From positions 61,684,985-61,748,984 of the forward strand of contig CM044321.1 in assembly GCA_024291935.2 (NCBI GenBank): 64,000 nt of DNA, given 5' to 3'. The DNA comes from Okapia johnstoni. Lineage: Eukaryota > Chordata > Mammalia > Artiodactyla > Giraffidae. Below, one piece after another: positions 1-11,550 of the stretch (position 1 is the stretch's first letter; every line of letters starts with the position of its first letter). A program made the position numbers and the translations under genes. The notes below the pieces were generated by a model. That model did no database searches, was not told where the DNA came from, and was given only the letters and a program-made list of their open reading frames with translations.

Positions 1-122
1 TACCTACGTAAATGTTTTTGATTATAGTTTAAAAATAACTTGTGCTTCCCCTCTTCTGGTTGTCTTCTTCCCAGCATCACTAGCCTCTTCTAATAAATGT
101 TGCTTAGTATGTTTTTCATGCA

Positions 123-336
123 GGGCTTCCCTGGTAGCTCAGCTGATGAAGAATCTGCCTGCAATGTGGGAGACCTGGGTTTAATCCCTGGGTTGTGAAG
201 ATCCCCTGGAGAAGGGCATGGCAACCTACTCCAGTATTCTTGCCTGGAGAATCCCATGGACAGAGGAGCCTGGCAGGCTACAGTCTATGGGGTTCCATAG
301 AGTCAGACACAACTGAATGACTAAGCACAGCACAGC
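123..336 (+). mobile_element. Bov-tA SINE
   Basis: Complete ruminant SINE with a tRNA-derived head (GGCTTCCCTGGTAGCTCAG) and a BovA body ending in an ACTGAATGACTAAG-like tail. It carries a degenerate target-site duplication (ATGTTTTTCATGC upstream, ATGTGCTTTTCGTGC downstream). Old enough to have lost exact duplications. Confidence 0.9.
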
Positions 337-1053
337 ATGTGCTTTTCGTGCTGCCTTAGAAACTTGTGTATTAACGTCCTTTTGCTCAAAGAGGCTGCTC
401 TTAGTTTTCGTCTGAATCCTTCAGATTATTTTGAGCAGAAATGAGTATATCAAAACCACTTTAGACTCTCGTTCCTGTACTCTTTCTCAACATGATGGCT
501 GCAAGTACTATAAAAGTGTGGTTCATTACAGATTGTAATATAAGCAGCAGATTAAACCAGATTGAGTGTTAAGTTCTTTTGGCTTGCAAACACTTTTGTT
601 GCAAGTTTGAAAGCCCTGGGTTGGAATTTTTATAGCATCTGACAAACCATAGGCTTTTAAAAACTTGAATTCTTGTACTAATTATTGGCTTGAGGAAAGA
701 TTTTGAGTTGTAAGGTAGGTTGGCTGCACACATGGCAAATGATTGTAAAAAGTGCTCTGCTGTATTAGAGGCTGGTGGCGCTTGGCTGAATCCTATCAAT
801 CCACAATATCCAAGAAGGCAAACTGGTACCAGCAAAGATTCCAGGCTGGTTAAATGCAGCCCTTCATTGAGTCATCTCAGATATGGAGAAGTAAAGATTG
901 AAATATCATATGGCTCACTGGTGTTCTACCCTATGCAGAAGAACCTTAACCCTTAGCGCTTAACCTTAACCATCGAGGAATATGGATATTAATGTTTCTC
1001 ATGATGGTAAATTAAAGGCAGAATCTCACAGATCAGGTCGAGCAAACCCAATG

Positions 1054-1207
1054 TTTTTTTAATATTTATTTATGTCTATTAATTTGACTGTGCCAGGTCT
1101 TAGTTGTGGCCTATGGGATCCATTTTTCCACCCAGGGATCAAACCCATGCCCCCTGCATTGGGAGCATGGAGCCCCAGTCACTGGACCACTAGGGAAGTC
1201 CCAAGAG
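1054..1207 (-). mobile_element. CHR-type tRNA-derived SINE
   Basis: The reverse-strand copy shows the CHR signature near its right end (CACTGGACCACTAGGGAAGT) and a T-rich left end. It is flanked by AACCCAATG at 1045-1053 and 1208-1216, a convincing 9-bp duplication. Confidence 0.8.
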
Positions 1208-1623
1208 AACCCAATGCTTCATGGCACTTTTTTTTCCCCTTTTTAATAGTTTCTTTTTCCAAAGAGCTCAAAGAAATTTACAAATATATCTGTAATCTTT
1301 GCTTAACATCCAGGAAAATTCTCAGGAGATGCATTGCTTAGTCAGAGGATCAATCGGAAAATGGGCAAAGGAAAAGCAGCCCTGTGTAGACTAGGGTCTG
1401 GGGCTAAAATCCTTCCTTCTTTAATTCGCTTGATTATTTCTCCTCCACATTTCCCAGGCATGGCAACTCTGGGAAGAGTTCCAGTGGAGCTCAATCTGAA
1501 AACGGACCAAAAGAGTTATGAAAGATGTGTGTAATGATGAGGTGTCTGCTGAGATACTGCCCCCGTCCCTAAAATACTTTTTATGGCATCTTAATGCCAC
1601 TTGGCAAGGCTATTGCGTCTCGT

Positions 1624-1640
1624 TCTCTCTCTCTCTCTCC
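1624..1640. repeat. (TC)n simple repeat
   Basis: A short CT/TC dinucleotide run of about eight units in intronic sequence. Confidence 0.85.
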
Positions 1641-1755
1641 CTACATGCACATGCACACATTCGTGAACACTTAGTCTCCCAGACCTCAGGATAGTTCAGG
1701 AGTTAAAGCTTTAAATAAATGGTAATTTCTAAGTTGATGGGACCTTTCAAAGCAA

Positions 1756-1776
1756 CCCCCCCAAAAAAAAGGGGGG
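1756..1776. repeat. C7-A8-G6 homopolymer palindrome
   Basis: Seven C, eight A and six G bases follow directly on one another, so the C and G runs can pair as a hairpin around the A loop. No repeat family explains it. Confidence 0.8.
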
Positions 1777-2314
1777 CACTAATTTTCTTCTAACCAGGAG
1801 CTCCTAGAATTAGGGTTATATGGAAATAGGAGAATCAACTTCAAAATAAAAATCTGCGTTTGGGAGAAGGGAAGCTCAGCCATCCTGAAAACAAGAATAA
1901 AGAGGAGGAAAAGTGGCCAAACCATGAGATGCCAGAGGAAGGGGGAGATATATGACCTTCCTTTACCTTCTTCATGGATGGCTTGCAAGGATTAATTAAG
2001 TAAAAGTCTGTAAATTTCTTTGAGCCCTTTGTTGAAAGAAGCTATTTAAATATAAATTATGACCACGCAGCTTGCATCTCACATGTCAGGCACGCATGGT
2101 TAACTGTGTCCCATCTGTAAGTTATGCTTCCTCCGGGTTATAAAGATGAGGATCCCTGATCGACCTTCGTTCCCTGGCCCGGTGGTAAGGCAGAGATTTA
2201 TGGTGTTACCTGTGGCATCTGAGTGCAGGCTGCCTCTTTGAACTCCGAGTTGTGCTTGAAGAAATCAGAGCATGTGTCTGTCTCTTCTTGAATGAATTTT
2301 TTTACGAGGCATAA

Positions 2315-2337
2315 GGGATGGGGGGTGGGGTGAGGGG
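2315..2337 (+). repeat. G-quadruplex motif
   Basis: Four G-runs (2315-2317, 2320-2325, 2327-2330, 2334-2337) separated by 1-3-base loops satisfy the standard intramolecular G4 pattern on the + strand. Confidence 0.7.
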
Positions 2338-2457
2338 CAAGAGTTGATTGATAAACTAAGATAATAACGTTCTACTGTTTCCTTTTAATACACTTTCCTT
2401 TTTTCAGTTATTGCCTAAGAGGGTAAAAAATTAAAGTGAGAGAAGAGAATATTTTTG

Positions 2458-2890
2458 ACCAGGTATATTGGTTTCCTGGGGCTGCTGTAAGAAAGAACCA
2501 CACAGAGTGGCTTAAAACAAGAGAGATGTATTCTGTTCCAGTACTGGAGGCTGGAAATCCGAAATTGAAGTGCTGGCTGGGTTATCCCCCCTCTAAAGGT
2601 TCTCCCTTGCCTCCCTATCTTCTGGTGGTGCTCGGCGTTCCTTGGCTTGTGGCTGCATCACTGTAGGCTCCACTGCCATGTTCACATGACCATGAGGCTG
2701 TCTTCACATGGCCGTCTTCTTATAAGGATACCAGTGTATTGAATCAGCGGCCCCCTCTCCTCCAAGATGATCTTAACTAATTACACCTTCAATGACCCTG
2801 TTTCCAAATAAGGTCACATTTTGAGGTACTGGGGTTTAGGACCTCAGTATATCTCTGTGGGGGTGAGGGACATAATTCAACCCATAATAC
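2458..2890 (+). mobile_element. MLT1-type LTR (ERVL-MaLR)
   Basis: The text follows the MLT1 LTR from TATTGGTTTCCTGGGGCTGC through GTGGCTTAAAACAA, TTCTTATAAGGATACCAGT and AAATAAGGTCACATTTTGAGG to CAACCCATAATA. It is an ancient, non-coding mammalian LTR shared across placentals, with no internal region visible. Subfamily assignment would need a library search. Confidence 0.75.
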
Positions 2891-3269
2891 TAGGATAGGG
2901 TAGTTTCAAAATTACTTTGGAGCTGAACCTTCCTTGCATGTAAATATCACACAGAAGCCCAGTATATGGGTGCAGATCAAAGCAGCGCTGCCCTGGTGGG
3001 AGCAGCAGTGGAGCCCTGAACCTTCCTGCTCCCCACCCCACCCTGCAGGTCTCACTGGCACTTCCCACTGGGTACATGCTCTTTAGACACCATTGAGAGT
3101 CCCCCAGGGTTTTGAAGGGCACAGCATGAAAATCTGTGCAACCAGATATGCACTGGGTTCCTTTCTCAAGTCAAGCCCCATTCCTTGATAACAGATAGCT
3201 TTAAGAAGCATACATTCTGGAAAGGGGCTATGTTTGAAAGCAGTTGCATTTCCTTTGTTTGTTGGTTTT

Positions 3270-3382
3270 GGGCTTCTCTGGTGGCTCAGATGGTAAAGAA
3301 TCTGCCTGCAGTGCACGAGACCTGGGTTCAATCCCTGGGTCGGAAAGATCGCCTGGAGAAGGGAATGGCTGCCCACTCCAGA
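3270..3382 (+). mobile_element. Bov-tA SINE, 3' truncated
   Basis: The tRNA-like head and the first part of the BovA body are present up to GCCCACTCCAGA. The rest of the body is missing. Confidence 0.85.
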
Positions 3383-3551
3383 ATTGTTGGTTTTAATAGA
3401 AATGCAATGGGATCTACTAACAGGGGACATCTCCAGTGTCCCCTTAGGCTTGTCACCAGCAGCTCTTCAAACAGAGTTGGATAAAAAGCTTAATAGAGAT
3501 GCGGAGTTGATTTTCTTTCCCTCTAAATTTGAACACCCATATAATATCATA

Positions 3552-3762
3552 TCTTCCCTGGTGGCTCAGACGGTGAAGAGTCCACCTGCAATGCAGGAGA
3601 CCTGGGTTCAATCCCTGGGTTGGGAAGATCTCCTGGAGAAGGAAATGGCAACCCACTCCAGTATTCTTGCCTGGGAAATCCCATGGACAGAGGAGCCTAG
3701 CGGGCTACAGTCCATGGAGTCACAAAGAGTCAGACACAATTGAACAACTAATACTTTCACTT
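3552..3762 (+). mobile_element. Bov-tA SINE
   Basis: A full-length copy close to consensus from CTTCCCTGGTGGCTCAGACG to the AGTCAGACACAATTGAACAA tail. Confidence 0.9.
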
Positions 3763-4464
3763 CATTTTTCACAATATCACAGTATTCAGTTCACCCTCTA
3801 GAATCGAACTCTCTCCTTTCCGTCAGGCTTCTGGAGGCTGGGATCCCCTGGCAAGGAGAAAGAATCGTATATTTTAGAAGGCTCAATGCTGTTGGGGGAA
3901 CAGGCTCTGGGAGAGAATACACAGAACAGCCCGAGGGGAAACTCCTTGAACAATAACTCCATAAAAGGAGGTTTTCAGTGGTCTCAGCTGATCCATATTT
4001 TTAGAAAATTGTTTTGACTCAGCCTGCCTGACTGTAATACTATTGCCAGAACCAGCAATGAGAGGGAGATAAACATGATGTTACGATCTTTCTTTTGCTG
4101 CTTCCCATGAAGCCCTGGGTGGCGCAAATCTTGCTTGACAGACTTTGATGAGCAGCTGCTCGGTTCCACTTGGGAAGGGAGGCATTTATCAGAGGCTTCC
4201 TTCATAAACAAGCTAGGAATTTCGATGTTGGGAATAGTTCCCGTGGAGGAAGACTGGTCTAAGCCTTCTCTTTCACATCAGCGGAGATGCTTCTGTTTGC
4301 AGCCCTGGGGAGCGGTGGCTGGCATGGTGGGGCATGATGAAGTCCATGGGACCAACTGGGCAAGCCTCCGTCTCACTCACTGGGTAGCACTAAGTGACCT
4401 CTGAACCTTTTTTAATGTGATGTGCCCTGTGCCCTTCAGCCTAGCTACTTCCTTTTCTGTGTGA

Positions 4465-4589
4465 CAATGTGATGTTGCAGAAAAAGCTTTGGACCTAGGG
4501 TCAAGAGATACCATTCCGTTTCTGGTTCCTTTACTAACTGTGACTTTAATCATTTCATTTCTGATTCCTTTATTAACTGTCACTCCAAT
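4465..4589 (-). mobile_element. MIR SINE with internal tandem duplication
   Basis: The strand-reversed MIR core (GCTTTGGACCTAGGGTCAAG, then TTTACTAACTGTGACTTTAATC) is recognisable. The stretch 4511-4550 is repeated with changes at 4551-4589, both containing the TTCCTTTAnTAACTGTnACT motif. Confidence 0.6.
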
Positions 4590-4679
4590 CTTTTTGAACT
4601 GCAGCCTGTATTCATACATTCATTCTTCAAAATGAGCTCTGCCTACTATACTCTAAAGAGGAAAGGAGTCTCTGAGGTT

Positions 4680-4877
4680 GACATGTACACATTGCTATAT
4701 TTAAAATAGACAGCCAGTAAGGACCACAGGGAATTCTGCTCAATATTCTGTAACAGCCTAAATGGAAAAAGAATAGATACATGTGTATGAATAGCTGAAT
4801 CACTTTGCTGTTTACCTGAAACTAACACAACGTTAAATTAGCCACTCACCAATAAAAACAATTTTAAAAAAAAATAG
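4680..4877 (+). mobile_element. L1 3' end (ruminant)
   Basis: Matches the bovine L1 3' UTR: ACATGTACACATTGCTATAT, CAGGGAATTCTGCTCAATAT, CTGAATCACTTTGCTGTTTA, and an A-rich end. Strongly 5'-truncated and non-coding. Confidence 0.85.
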
Positions 4878-6649
4878 AGAAAAGAGTGGTTTGCTATACA
4901 TAGATGAAACCATGGGATGAACCCCAGATATTCCATGGGAGCATCCATTTGACTCCAGCTCCCTTTTAGAGTCAAAAAATGGACTCCACTTATATTTTTT
5001 TTAAAAAAATAAGGTTATCTGTGGAGTAGAATGGAAAATCCCACAGTAATTTCTCAAGTCAAATAAAGAAGACCTATTTGAGAGGAGGACTGATTCAGGT
5101 AGGACCTCTGACTCTGCAAGGTCTGAAATGCACTCCTCTTAGTCTTTAGGGATATTTCAATGGCAGATTTTGAGAAGCACCTAGATGAAATCTTTTTGAG
5201 GGTCCTTTTCAGCCCTACATTTGAGAACCCAGGTCACAAACATGAAGGTCCCATTGCTTACTAAATAAAGACTGACTTTTTTGGCCCAGAATTACCAACT
5301 TCCTCAAGGGTCATTAACCCCATCTCAAGGGCTTGGCTACTACTCTCCTCTATCCCTTTCTTTCCCAACTCAGTCTAGCGGCATTTTCATCAAAGCTGCC
5401 TTGCACCTGTCCATCTCCAGGCCCCCTTTCTTCACCTGGCATCTATTAACTTATCAAACCCCATTCGTGTTATCAAACACCACCTTTTCTTGCTCCTACC
5501 AGAAATTTCTATGGTGACTGTCGGTTTTGCTGCTAGCATCACACAAGTACAAGCTTGAAATATGATTTCTGTGTTACTTTCTCTCAGATGTTAGAATGAA
5601 TGGACCTTCTTCAGTTTTTTAATTTTTCCACTGTGTAAGCACCAGGCTTTGCATGGACCCAAAAGCCCACCAGCTCAGTTAATGAAGCATAGATCAATTA
5701 GTATTGTTTTCTGTACCAACTAGATAGAAATATATTTCTAAATATATCTCATTGGACCCTGGGGATACATCTGGTGTTCAGTTGTAAGGTTTGTGTAAAA
5801 TTCATTTTCAGGTAGTAAGGTCAACAGGATAAGAATGAGAATTCCTGACTCTATCTTCTGCTAGCTCTGATGGCAGAAGCAACATTTATCCATTTGGAGG
5901 TTTTTTTTTTTTTCTTTATTTTAAAAAGTTTCTTAGGATAACCTACTTGAAAAAGATCCCAGTGATTTCTTTGTGATTGATTATGATAGTATTTTAAATA
6001 CTTATTTCTCATGAGTATTTTTTTCTCATTGTGAAAGTCTTTGTGATCACATTTCAAAGTACATTTTAAAATATTTTATATTTTTAAATATCAGTGACAA
6101 AATACAGTACTTTAAAAATTGAATTAATTTAAAGCCAGCATTGGACTGATTGGAAACAAATTCTCGAGTGCTTTCAAAATTTGTTTGGGACTGATCACTA
6201 AATCACAGATGGAAAAGTAAAAACTTTTGGTTATCCTTGACATTTCAAGAGGGAAAGAAAACAGAAAAGGAAAATCATTAGAGCTGTCTCGAAAGAAATT
6301 GCTTCCAAATTGTTGTCTCTCAGCTATTCCAGATGGCTTTGCTATTTTTTAGTGGAATTGATGGTATTTTAAAAAGACCTGAAGAAAATAGATGAGGTTT
6401 TTCTTTCCTGATGTCCCAGAAGGTGGATGAAGGAAAAGAATATCTTTCAAGAATTGTCTGTTTTAAGTTTGTTTGCCTCTCGTACCACCTTATTGATGGC
6501 ATCCATGACATGGTATCTTCATACTCTCTAATTTTTTAGTGAGAAACATGCCTCATGAGTATATAAGTATATAAGTAGTGAAAATAGTATATATCCTAGG
6601 CAAGAAAGTTTGTTGAAACATGTTACAAATGTCATATATTCTAGTCAAA

Positions 6650-6780
6650 AATACATATATATGCATATATAATTTGTGTATATAATATTCAAATAATAAT
6701 AAAGCTATACCTATAATTACATATAGGATTTGTGTATATGGTTGCATATGCATACATGTACACGTGTGTGTATGTGTATA
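6650..6780. repeat. AT-rich / (TA)n and TG-rich low-complexity tract
   Basis: Alternating TATA/TGTATA sequence with several ATATATGCATATAT-like short palindromes and a final GTGTGTGTATGTGTAT stretch. Confidence 0.7.
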
Positions 6781-6784
6781 AAAT

Positions 6785-6940
6785 AGTCCGTAGAGCAGCT
6801 CTATGAAATGAATTTTATTCCTATTTTACTGATGAGGAGACATGTCCAAGAGAAAGGCAAGATACTCAGGATCCCAAAGTCAGAAGAGAACATGATCAGA
6901 CTTCGAGGCTGTGCTCTGAATCACCCCACAACCTTGTAGC
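6785..6940 (+). mobile_element. MIR SINE
   Basis: Has the MIR core: CTATTTTACTGATGAGGAGAC, AAGGCAAGATACTC, then GACTTCGAGGCTGTGCTCTGA. Confidence 0.75.
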
Positions 6941-7345
6941 ATGTTTGTGAAACATGCCGTATTCGATTCTCCCCATGGCTTCGACATCAGTTGTATAGCG
7001 TTAGATTTAAGTCTAGTCTCTGCTGCAGTGGCTTGTCAAGAAAAAATGCAGGCAAACTCAGGCCTTTTTGTGGTGGTTGTTCGGAAACTGAGTATATGGA
7101 ATATCTGCCATCAGAACAGCTAGAACTTAAAGAAAAAATTGGCCTCTCAGGGCATGATAGGCTTGTCTTCATTACTACATAGGATTTTCACTTGACAGCC
7201 TCCGCCTCACATTTTCATAAGAATTTTAAAAACTCTTTCCATTTGTCGAGGCTTCAAGTGGCTCACAGTGGCAGACTGCACAGAGGCGTCCTCTGTGTCA
7301 ACCTGTAGAAAGCCTTTCACTTGCCATTCATTGCATCACATGTAG

Positions 7346-7563
7346 CTGTGCTGTGTTTAGTCTCTCAGTCGAGTTTGACTCATTGTGGCCCCGTGGACTG
7401 CAGCCCACCAGGCTCCTCTGTCCGTGGGGATTTTTCAGGCCAGAATACTAGTCTGGATTGTCATGCCCTCCTTCAGGGAATTTTCTCAACCCAGGGATCG
7501 AACCCTTTAATGTCTCCTGCATTGGTAGGTGGGTTTTTGACCACTAACGCCACCTGAGAAGCC
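7346..7563 (-). mobile_element. Bov-tA SINE
   Basis: Reverse-strand copy from GTGTTTAGTCTCTCAGTCGA to GCCACCTGAGAAGCCC, diverged (TTCAGGGAATTTTCTC for the usual TCCAGGGGATCTTCC). Confidence 0.9.
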
Positions 7564-8329
7564 CAATGCTTTTTGCAGCCTTACATAAAGATTCAGTCTC
7601 TAGTCCCCTCCCCAGCCCACAGTCATGCCCCTTACTTCTTCCAAGGGAATTTTGTTAATGACACTCTAGTTCCCGACTCAGCTGGCCCCTTTCCTGAGCC
7701 CCAGACCCATAGCCTCATTGTATATTAATGCAGTAAGCAGCATAGTTCCTCATATCCTCCACACAGAACTGGAGCAGCTTGGTTTCACTGTTGTCTCATT
7801 CAAACAGGACACAACTCCCAAATTTTGCTGGTTCTTGCAAGAGATAGTGTACTGCAAGAGCCTCTTTTCCAGCCAACACTGTCTATGCGTTACTGGGCCC
7901 CCAACCCCATCACTGGTGTCCCTGATGTCAGCCCACCCAGGAATTACACGGTCAGATGAACAGCAAAGTTTCCCACGCCCAGGGCAATCACTCTACAGGC
8001 CTGAGGGGAAGGACACTGGGAGTCAGTGCTTCAGCAGGAATCAAAGCAGACATCTATAGGTGTGTCCGGGGAAGGCTTGGAGGTGGCTGGGAACGGCATT
8101 CTGGCTTAGAATGCCGTATGTTATGATGTGTTCCCGTGAGACTTCAGACACGTGGTATCATCTGCTCTCCACTACCAACAGAAATTCTGCAAACCTGTGC
8201 CATTAATGAAGCATCGCGGTGCTGGTGTGTACTTTGTTCTCATAAGCCACTCTTGGACGAATAAAATTTTAAGAAGTGTTTATTGCTTTTCCCTTCTCTT
8301 TCCTCGTTATCTCATAAGAGCAAAACTAC

Positions 8330-8530
8330 TTCCACATGCTCTGCACTCTGCTGGAACGTTTTCTCTAATCCCCCCAACACCTCTGTAAAGAGAACCTGGT
8401 GTGGCCATTTTCTGGATGAAACTCTTGGGGCTCAAATTTAGGAGTCTTGTTCCATCAATATCTAGTAAGCAGCAGACAAGTATTCAAATGCTGGACTCTC
8501 GACTCCAAAGCCTTGGTTCCTAACAGTTCC
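8330..8530 (+). mobile_element. MIR SINE
   Basis: Diverged MIR: CCATTTTCTGGATGAAACTC, AGTATTCAAATGCTGGACTC and CAAAGCCTTGGTTCCTAACA follow the consensus order. Confidence 0.65.
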
Positions 8531-8835
8531 CCTCTTGAATATCTGGCTGAGTGAGCATAACCACAGTTAGTCAACAGGCACCGACCAGACCAGAGTCTGC
8601 TTTGGAGATGATGTTGTGGGTTCCAAGGCAGGGGTGGGATATGTTGATGGTTGCAGGCTACATTTACTTACACGTGGGTGTTTTTGTTTTGTTGGTTTTT
8701 GTTTTCATGATTAGGTCAGACTTTTCTAACAGAATCTTGTTGGAGCCTTGTTCCCGGAAAGCTTTCATGTTGTAGGGTGATGATTCTGTTCATCTTTTTT
8801 TTTCCTCCTATTTAAGGAGTATTGGGCGTGATTCA

Positions 8836-9040
8836 TTTTGGTGGTGCTAGTGATAAAGAATCCACCTGCCAATGCAGGAGACGTGGGTTCGATCCCCAAG
8901 TCAGGCAGATCCCCTGGAGGAGGATATGGCAACCCACTCCAGTATTCTTGCCAGGAGAATCCCATGGACAAAGGAGCCTGCTGGGCTACAGCCCATGGAG
9001 TTGGAAAGAGTCGGACACAAATGTGTCTGAGCAGCAGCAT
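8836..9040 (+). mobile_element. Bov-tA SINE
   Basis: Head TTTTGGTGGTGCTAGTGATA has lost a few bases. The body is close to consensus up to AAAGAGTCGGACACAAATGT. Confidence 0.9.
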
Positions 9041-9575
9041 TTTGTACAAAACAGCAGTCATCCTTGAAAGAAAACATGTCTACACAGAATATTGAGCTGT
9101 GTGGCTGGACTGGGCTGGAGATCTATATGTTTTCTTTCTGTCTTAAGAAATTCTTATCGATATTTCTGGGTCAGACAACAGAAGCATGCCAATCCTATTT
9201 TAGGTTATAGAGTGGCTGTTTGAGAAATGTGGAAGCAAAGTATTCCTTGCTCTTGACTTGTATATAAGTTACTTCCAAATTGATGGGTCTCTACTTAGTA
9301 CCATCAGCCCTTAGGGATGCAGTGTTGTCTCAGTTGTGGCATTGGGTCTAACTTTGTGTCTACCTCGTAGTCTGTTCAGATCACTGGGCCAAGGGATAAA
9401 AGAGAGTAGAGCACAAATAATTGAAAAAAATTCATTCATATATCCTGACGCTGGAAATCTGTGACAAACATCTCCCTCATCCCCTCCTTCCCCCCAAAAA
9501 AGATGGCTTGGTGGATCAACAGAGGAATGGAGAAATGGAAAAGATGGGTGATAGAGCAAATTTAAAAAACCTGTT

Positions 9576-9621
9576 AATCATAAAACCACTGAGCAACTGA
9601 ACTGAACTGAATCATAAAACC
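9576..9621 (+). mobile_element. 22-bp BovA 3' stub with exact target-site duplications
   Basis: ACTGAGCAACTGAACTGAAC-TG (9588-9609) is the terminal tail of BovA/BovB elements. It is flanked by the perfect direct repeat AATCATAAAACC at 9576-9587 and 9610-9621. This is what a retrotransposition that stopped after 22 bases of reverse transcription would leave. Confidence 0.75.
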
Positions 9622-9705
9622 TAGACAGTGAGTATCTGGGTGTTCACCATACAGTTCTTCCAACTTTGCTGTAAGTTTGCCATTTTTCATAACAGAATAT
9701 TGGAG
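9622..9705 (+). mobile_element. L1M 3' end relic
   Basis: GGGTGTTCACCATACAGTTC, TTCCAACTTTGCTGTAAGTT and TTTTTCATAACAGAATATTG follow the 3' end of old L1M subfamilies. Confidence 0.55.
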
Positions 9706-9915
9706 GGAACAAAGAGGAAATGCAATAATTCTTCCCTGTAGAGCTGTGGTCTTAATTTCAGAAAATATATCGATTCAGAAGATGTAAGCAAGCAATAAGG
9801 CTTTCCTTAAGCAGTTTTTGTTTTTTGGTTTGTTTAAACTGGCAGTTACCTGGAGCTGCTAACGAAGAATCTGAAATGAGCAGGGTGAAATGTTTGCAAC
9901 TCCTGTGATACAATA

Positions 9916-10165
9916 TTAGCATTAATACTGATGATTAAGCCCTTGTCTTATGCCAAGCCCCAAATGGGCACCTTTATTAAGTCTTTTATTTATTTCTAAT
10001 AACAGTATTAAAGATGTGGGTACCATTGTGTCTATTTTATAGATGAAAATCTGGGCTTAGGGAAGTCAAAAGCATGCTGTTCAAGGTCACATGTTCAGTG
10101 AGGTGGTGTCAGGATTCAAACCTGACAAGGTCAACCTCAAGGCTGGCACTATTCCCACTGGATCC
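9916..10165 (+). mobile_element. MIR SINE
   Basis: Nearly complete MIR: ATTAGCATTAATACTGATGA at the left, TCTATTTTATAGATGAAAAT in the core, then GTCAGGATTCAAACCTGACA. Confidence 0.75.
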
Positions 10166-10397
10166 TCGCTGCTCAAAGCGTGATGCAGTCAGCAGCCTCC
10201 CATCTCACCGAGAGCCCCTTCAAAATGCAGGCGATCCAGCCCTGCCCCCAACCTGCAGAGCTAGAATCTGCATTTGAACAATCCCTCCAGCTGTTTTGTA
10301 TGCGTGTCAGGCTGAGAAGCCTTGTCCCCAGCCACCCTCCTCTGGAAATGTGGGTCTGTGTCTTTATTTTCCCCCTGCTGTTAACACAGGACACCTT

Positions 10398-10615
10398 TGA
10401 AAAGTAGTGAAAGTGTTCGTCGCTCAGTCATGTCCGACTCTTTGCAACCCCATGGACTGTAGCCCACCAGGATCCTCTGTCCACGGGATTTTCCAGGCAA
10501 GAATACTGGAGTGATAGCCATTCCCTTCTCCAGGGGATCTTCCTGACCCAGGGATCAAACCCCGGTCTCCTGCATTGCAGGCAGATTCTTTACCATCTGA
10601 GCCGCGGGAGAAGCC
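10398..10615 (-). mobile_element. Bov-tA SINE with 13-bp target-site duplication
   Basis: A near-consensus reverse-strand copy (GTGAAAGTGTTCGTCGCTCA to GAGCCGCGGGAGAAGCC). The exact duplication CACAGGACACCTT lies at 10385-10397 and 10616-10628, pointing to a fairly young insertion. Confidence 0.95.
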
Positions 10616-11204
10616 CACAGGACACCTTAGGGTCACTAAAAATTAGAATTTCTTTTGCTTCAGAACTGAAGCTGTGGCACTGAGCCTGGCCAGCTCTGTT
10701 CTCAGGAGCCTCAGAGAGAAGGCAGTGAACCAAAGCATAGAATAGGCATCTGGAACCCCGAATTTATCCCAGCTCTGCCTCTCATTATCCCCTGGGTGAC
10801 CCTCAGATCTCCACTCGTCTGTGATTCCATCCCGACCAAAGGGAGACATCAGTTCTGGATATACCTGCCTCGCAGAAAGGTCACAGTGCCTTTAGTAGTA
10901 AAAAGAAATAGAAGCAGAACAGATGAAAGTGTTTTTACCCTTATAGTCGTGTATGGGTCCTTTGACTGAGAGCCGTCAGGCTTGTGGCTGTTTCATTCTT
11001 GCTAACTGAGGTTTGCATGGCTGATATGACTGTCTGGTCAAGTGTTCACGAGTCACGGTTCCAGGAATATCCTTACTGGAACCCTCTCTACGTTCCATCT
11101 AAGAAGAAGACCTTCTCTGAGAGAAGTACAAACACACATTGGCTTGAACAGAGTCCACCACCCTCCTCTACATCAGCGCAAAGTTCAAAGCTTAGCAGCA
11201 GAGA

Positions 11205-11330
11205 CCGATCACTGAGCACTTACTGGGAGTATCGTACCCCCCTCTTTACATACACTGTTTCATTTGACCCCTGCAGTAATCCTGAGAAGGAGGCATCCCC
11301 ATTTTACAGACTGGCCTGAAACTGAGTCTC
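11205..11330 (+). mobile_element. MIR SINE
   Basis: GAGCACTTACTGGGAGTATC, then CATTTGACCCCTGCAGTAAT and CCCATTTTACAGACTGG match the MIR left half and core. Confidence 0.75.
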
Positions 11331-11334
11331 TGGT

Positions 11335-11550
11335 TGTTTGTCGTTTTTCTGTTACTAAGTCGTGTTTGACTCTTTTGTGACCCCATGGACTATAACCCTC
11401 GGGGCTCCTCTGTCCATGAAATTCTCCAGGCAAGAATACTGGCATGGGTTGCCATTTCCTTTTCCAGGGGATCTTCCCAACCCAGAGATCGAACCCGCAT
11501 CCCTTGCATTGCAGGCATATTCTTTACCTCTGAGCCACCAGGGAAGCCAG
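11335..11550 (-). mobile_element. Bov-tA SINE
   Basis: Full reverse-strand copy, from TTGTTTGTCGTTTTTCTGTT/ACTAAGTCGTGTTTGACTCT to GAGCCACCAGGGAAGCC. Confidence 0.9.

Larger units (their letters stand above)
337..9575. other. LHFPL6: Intronic stretches without a recognised feature (1)
   Basis: I see nothing identifiable in 337-1044, 1217-2314 apart from the simple repeats listed, 2891-3269, 3763-4464, 4878-6649 (AT-rich from about 5880, including a poly(T) at 5906-5922), 6941-7345, 7564-8329 and 9041-9575. Short open frames there lack splice context and recognisable sequence. Confidence 0.6.

Noticed and set aside
123..336. tRNA-like A/B boxes in Bov-tA heads taken as tRNA genes
   Set aside because: They belong to SINE heads repeated throughout the window and have no proper tRNA fold or anticodon arm.
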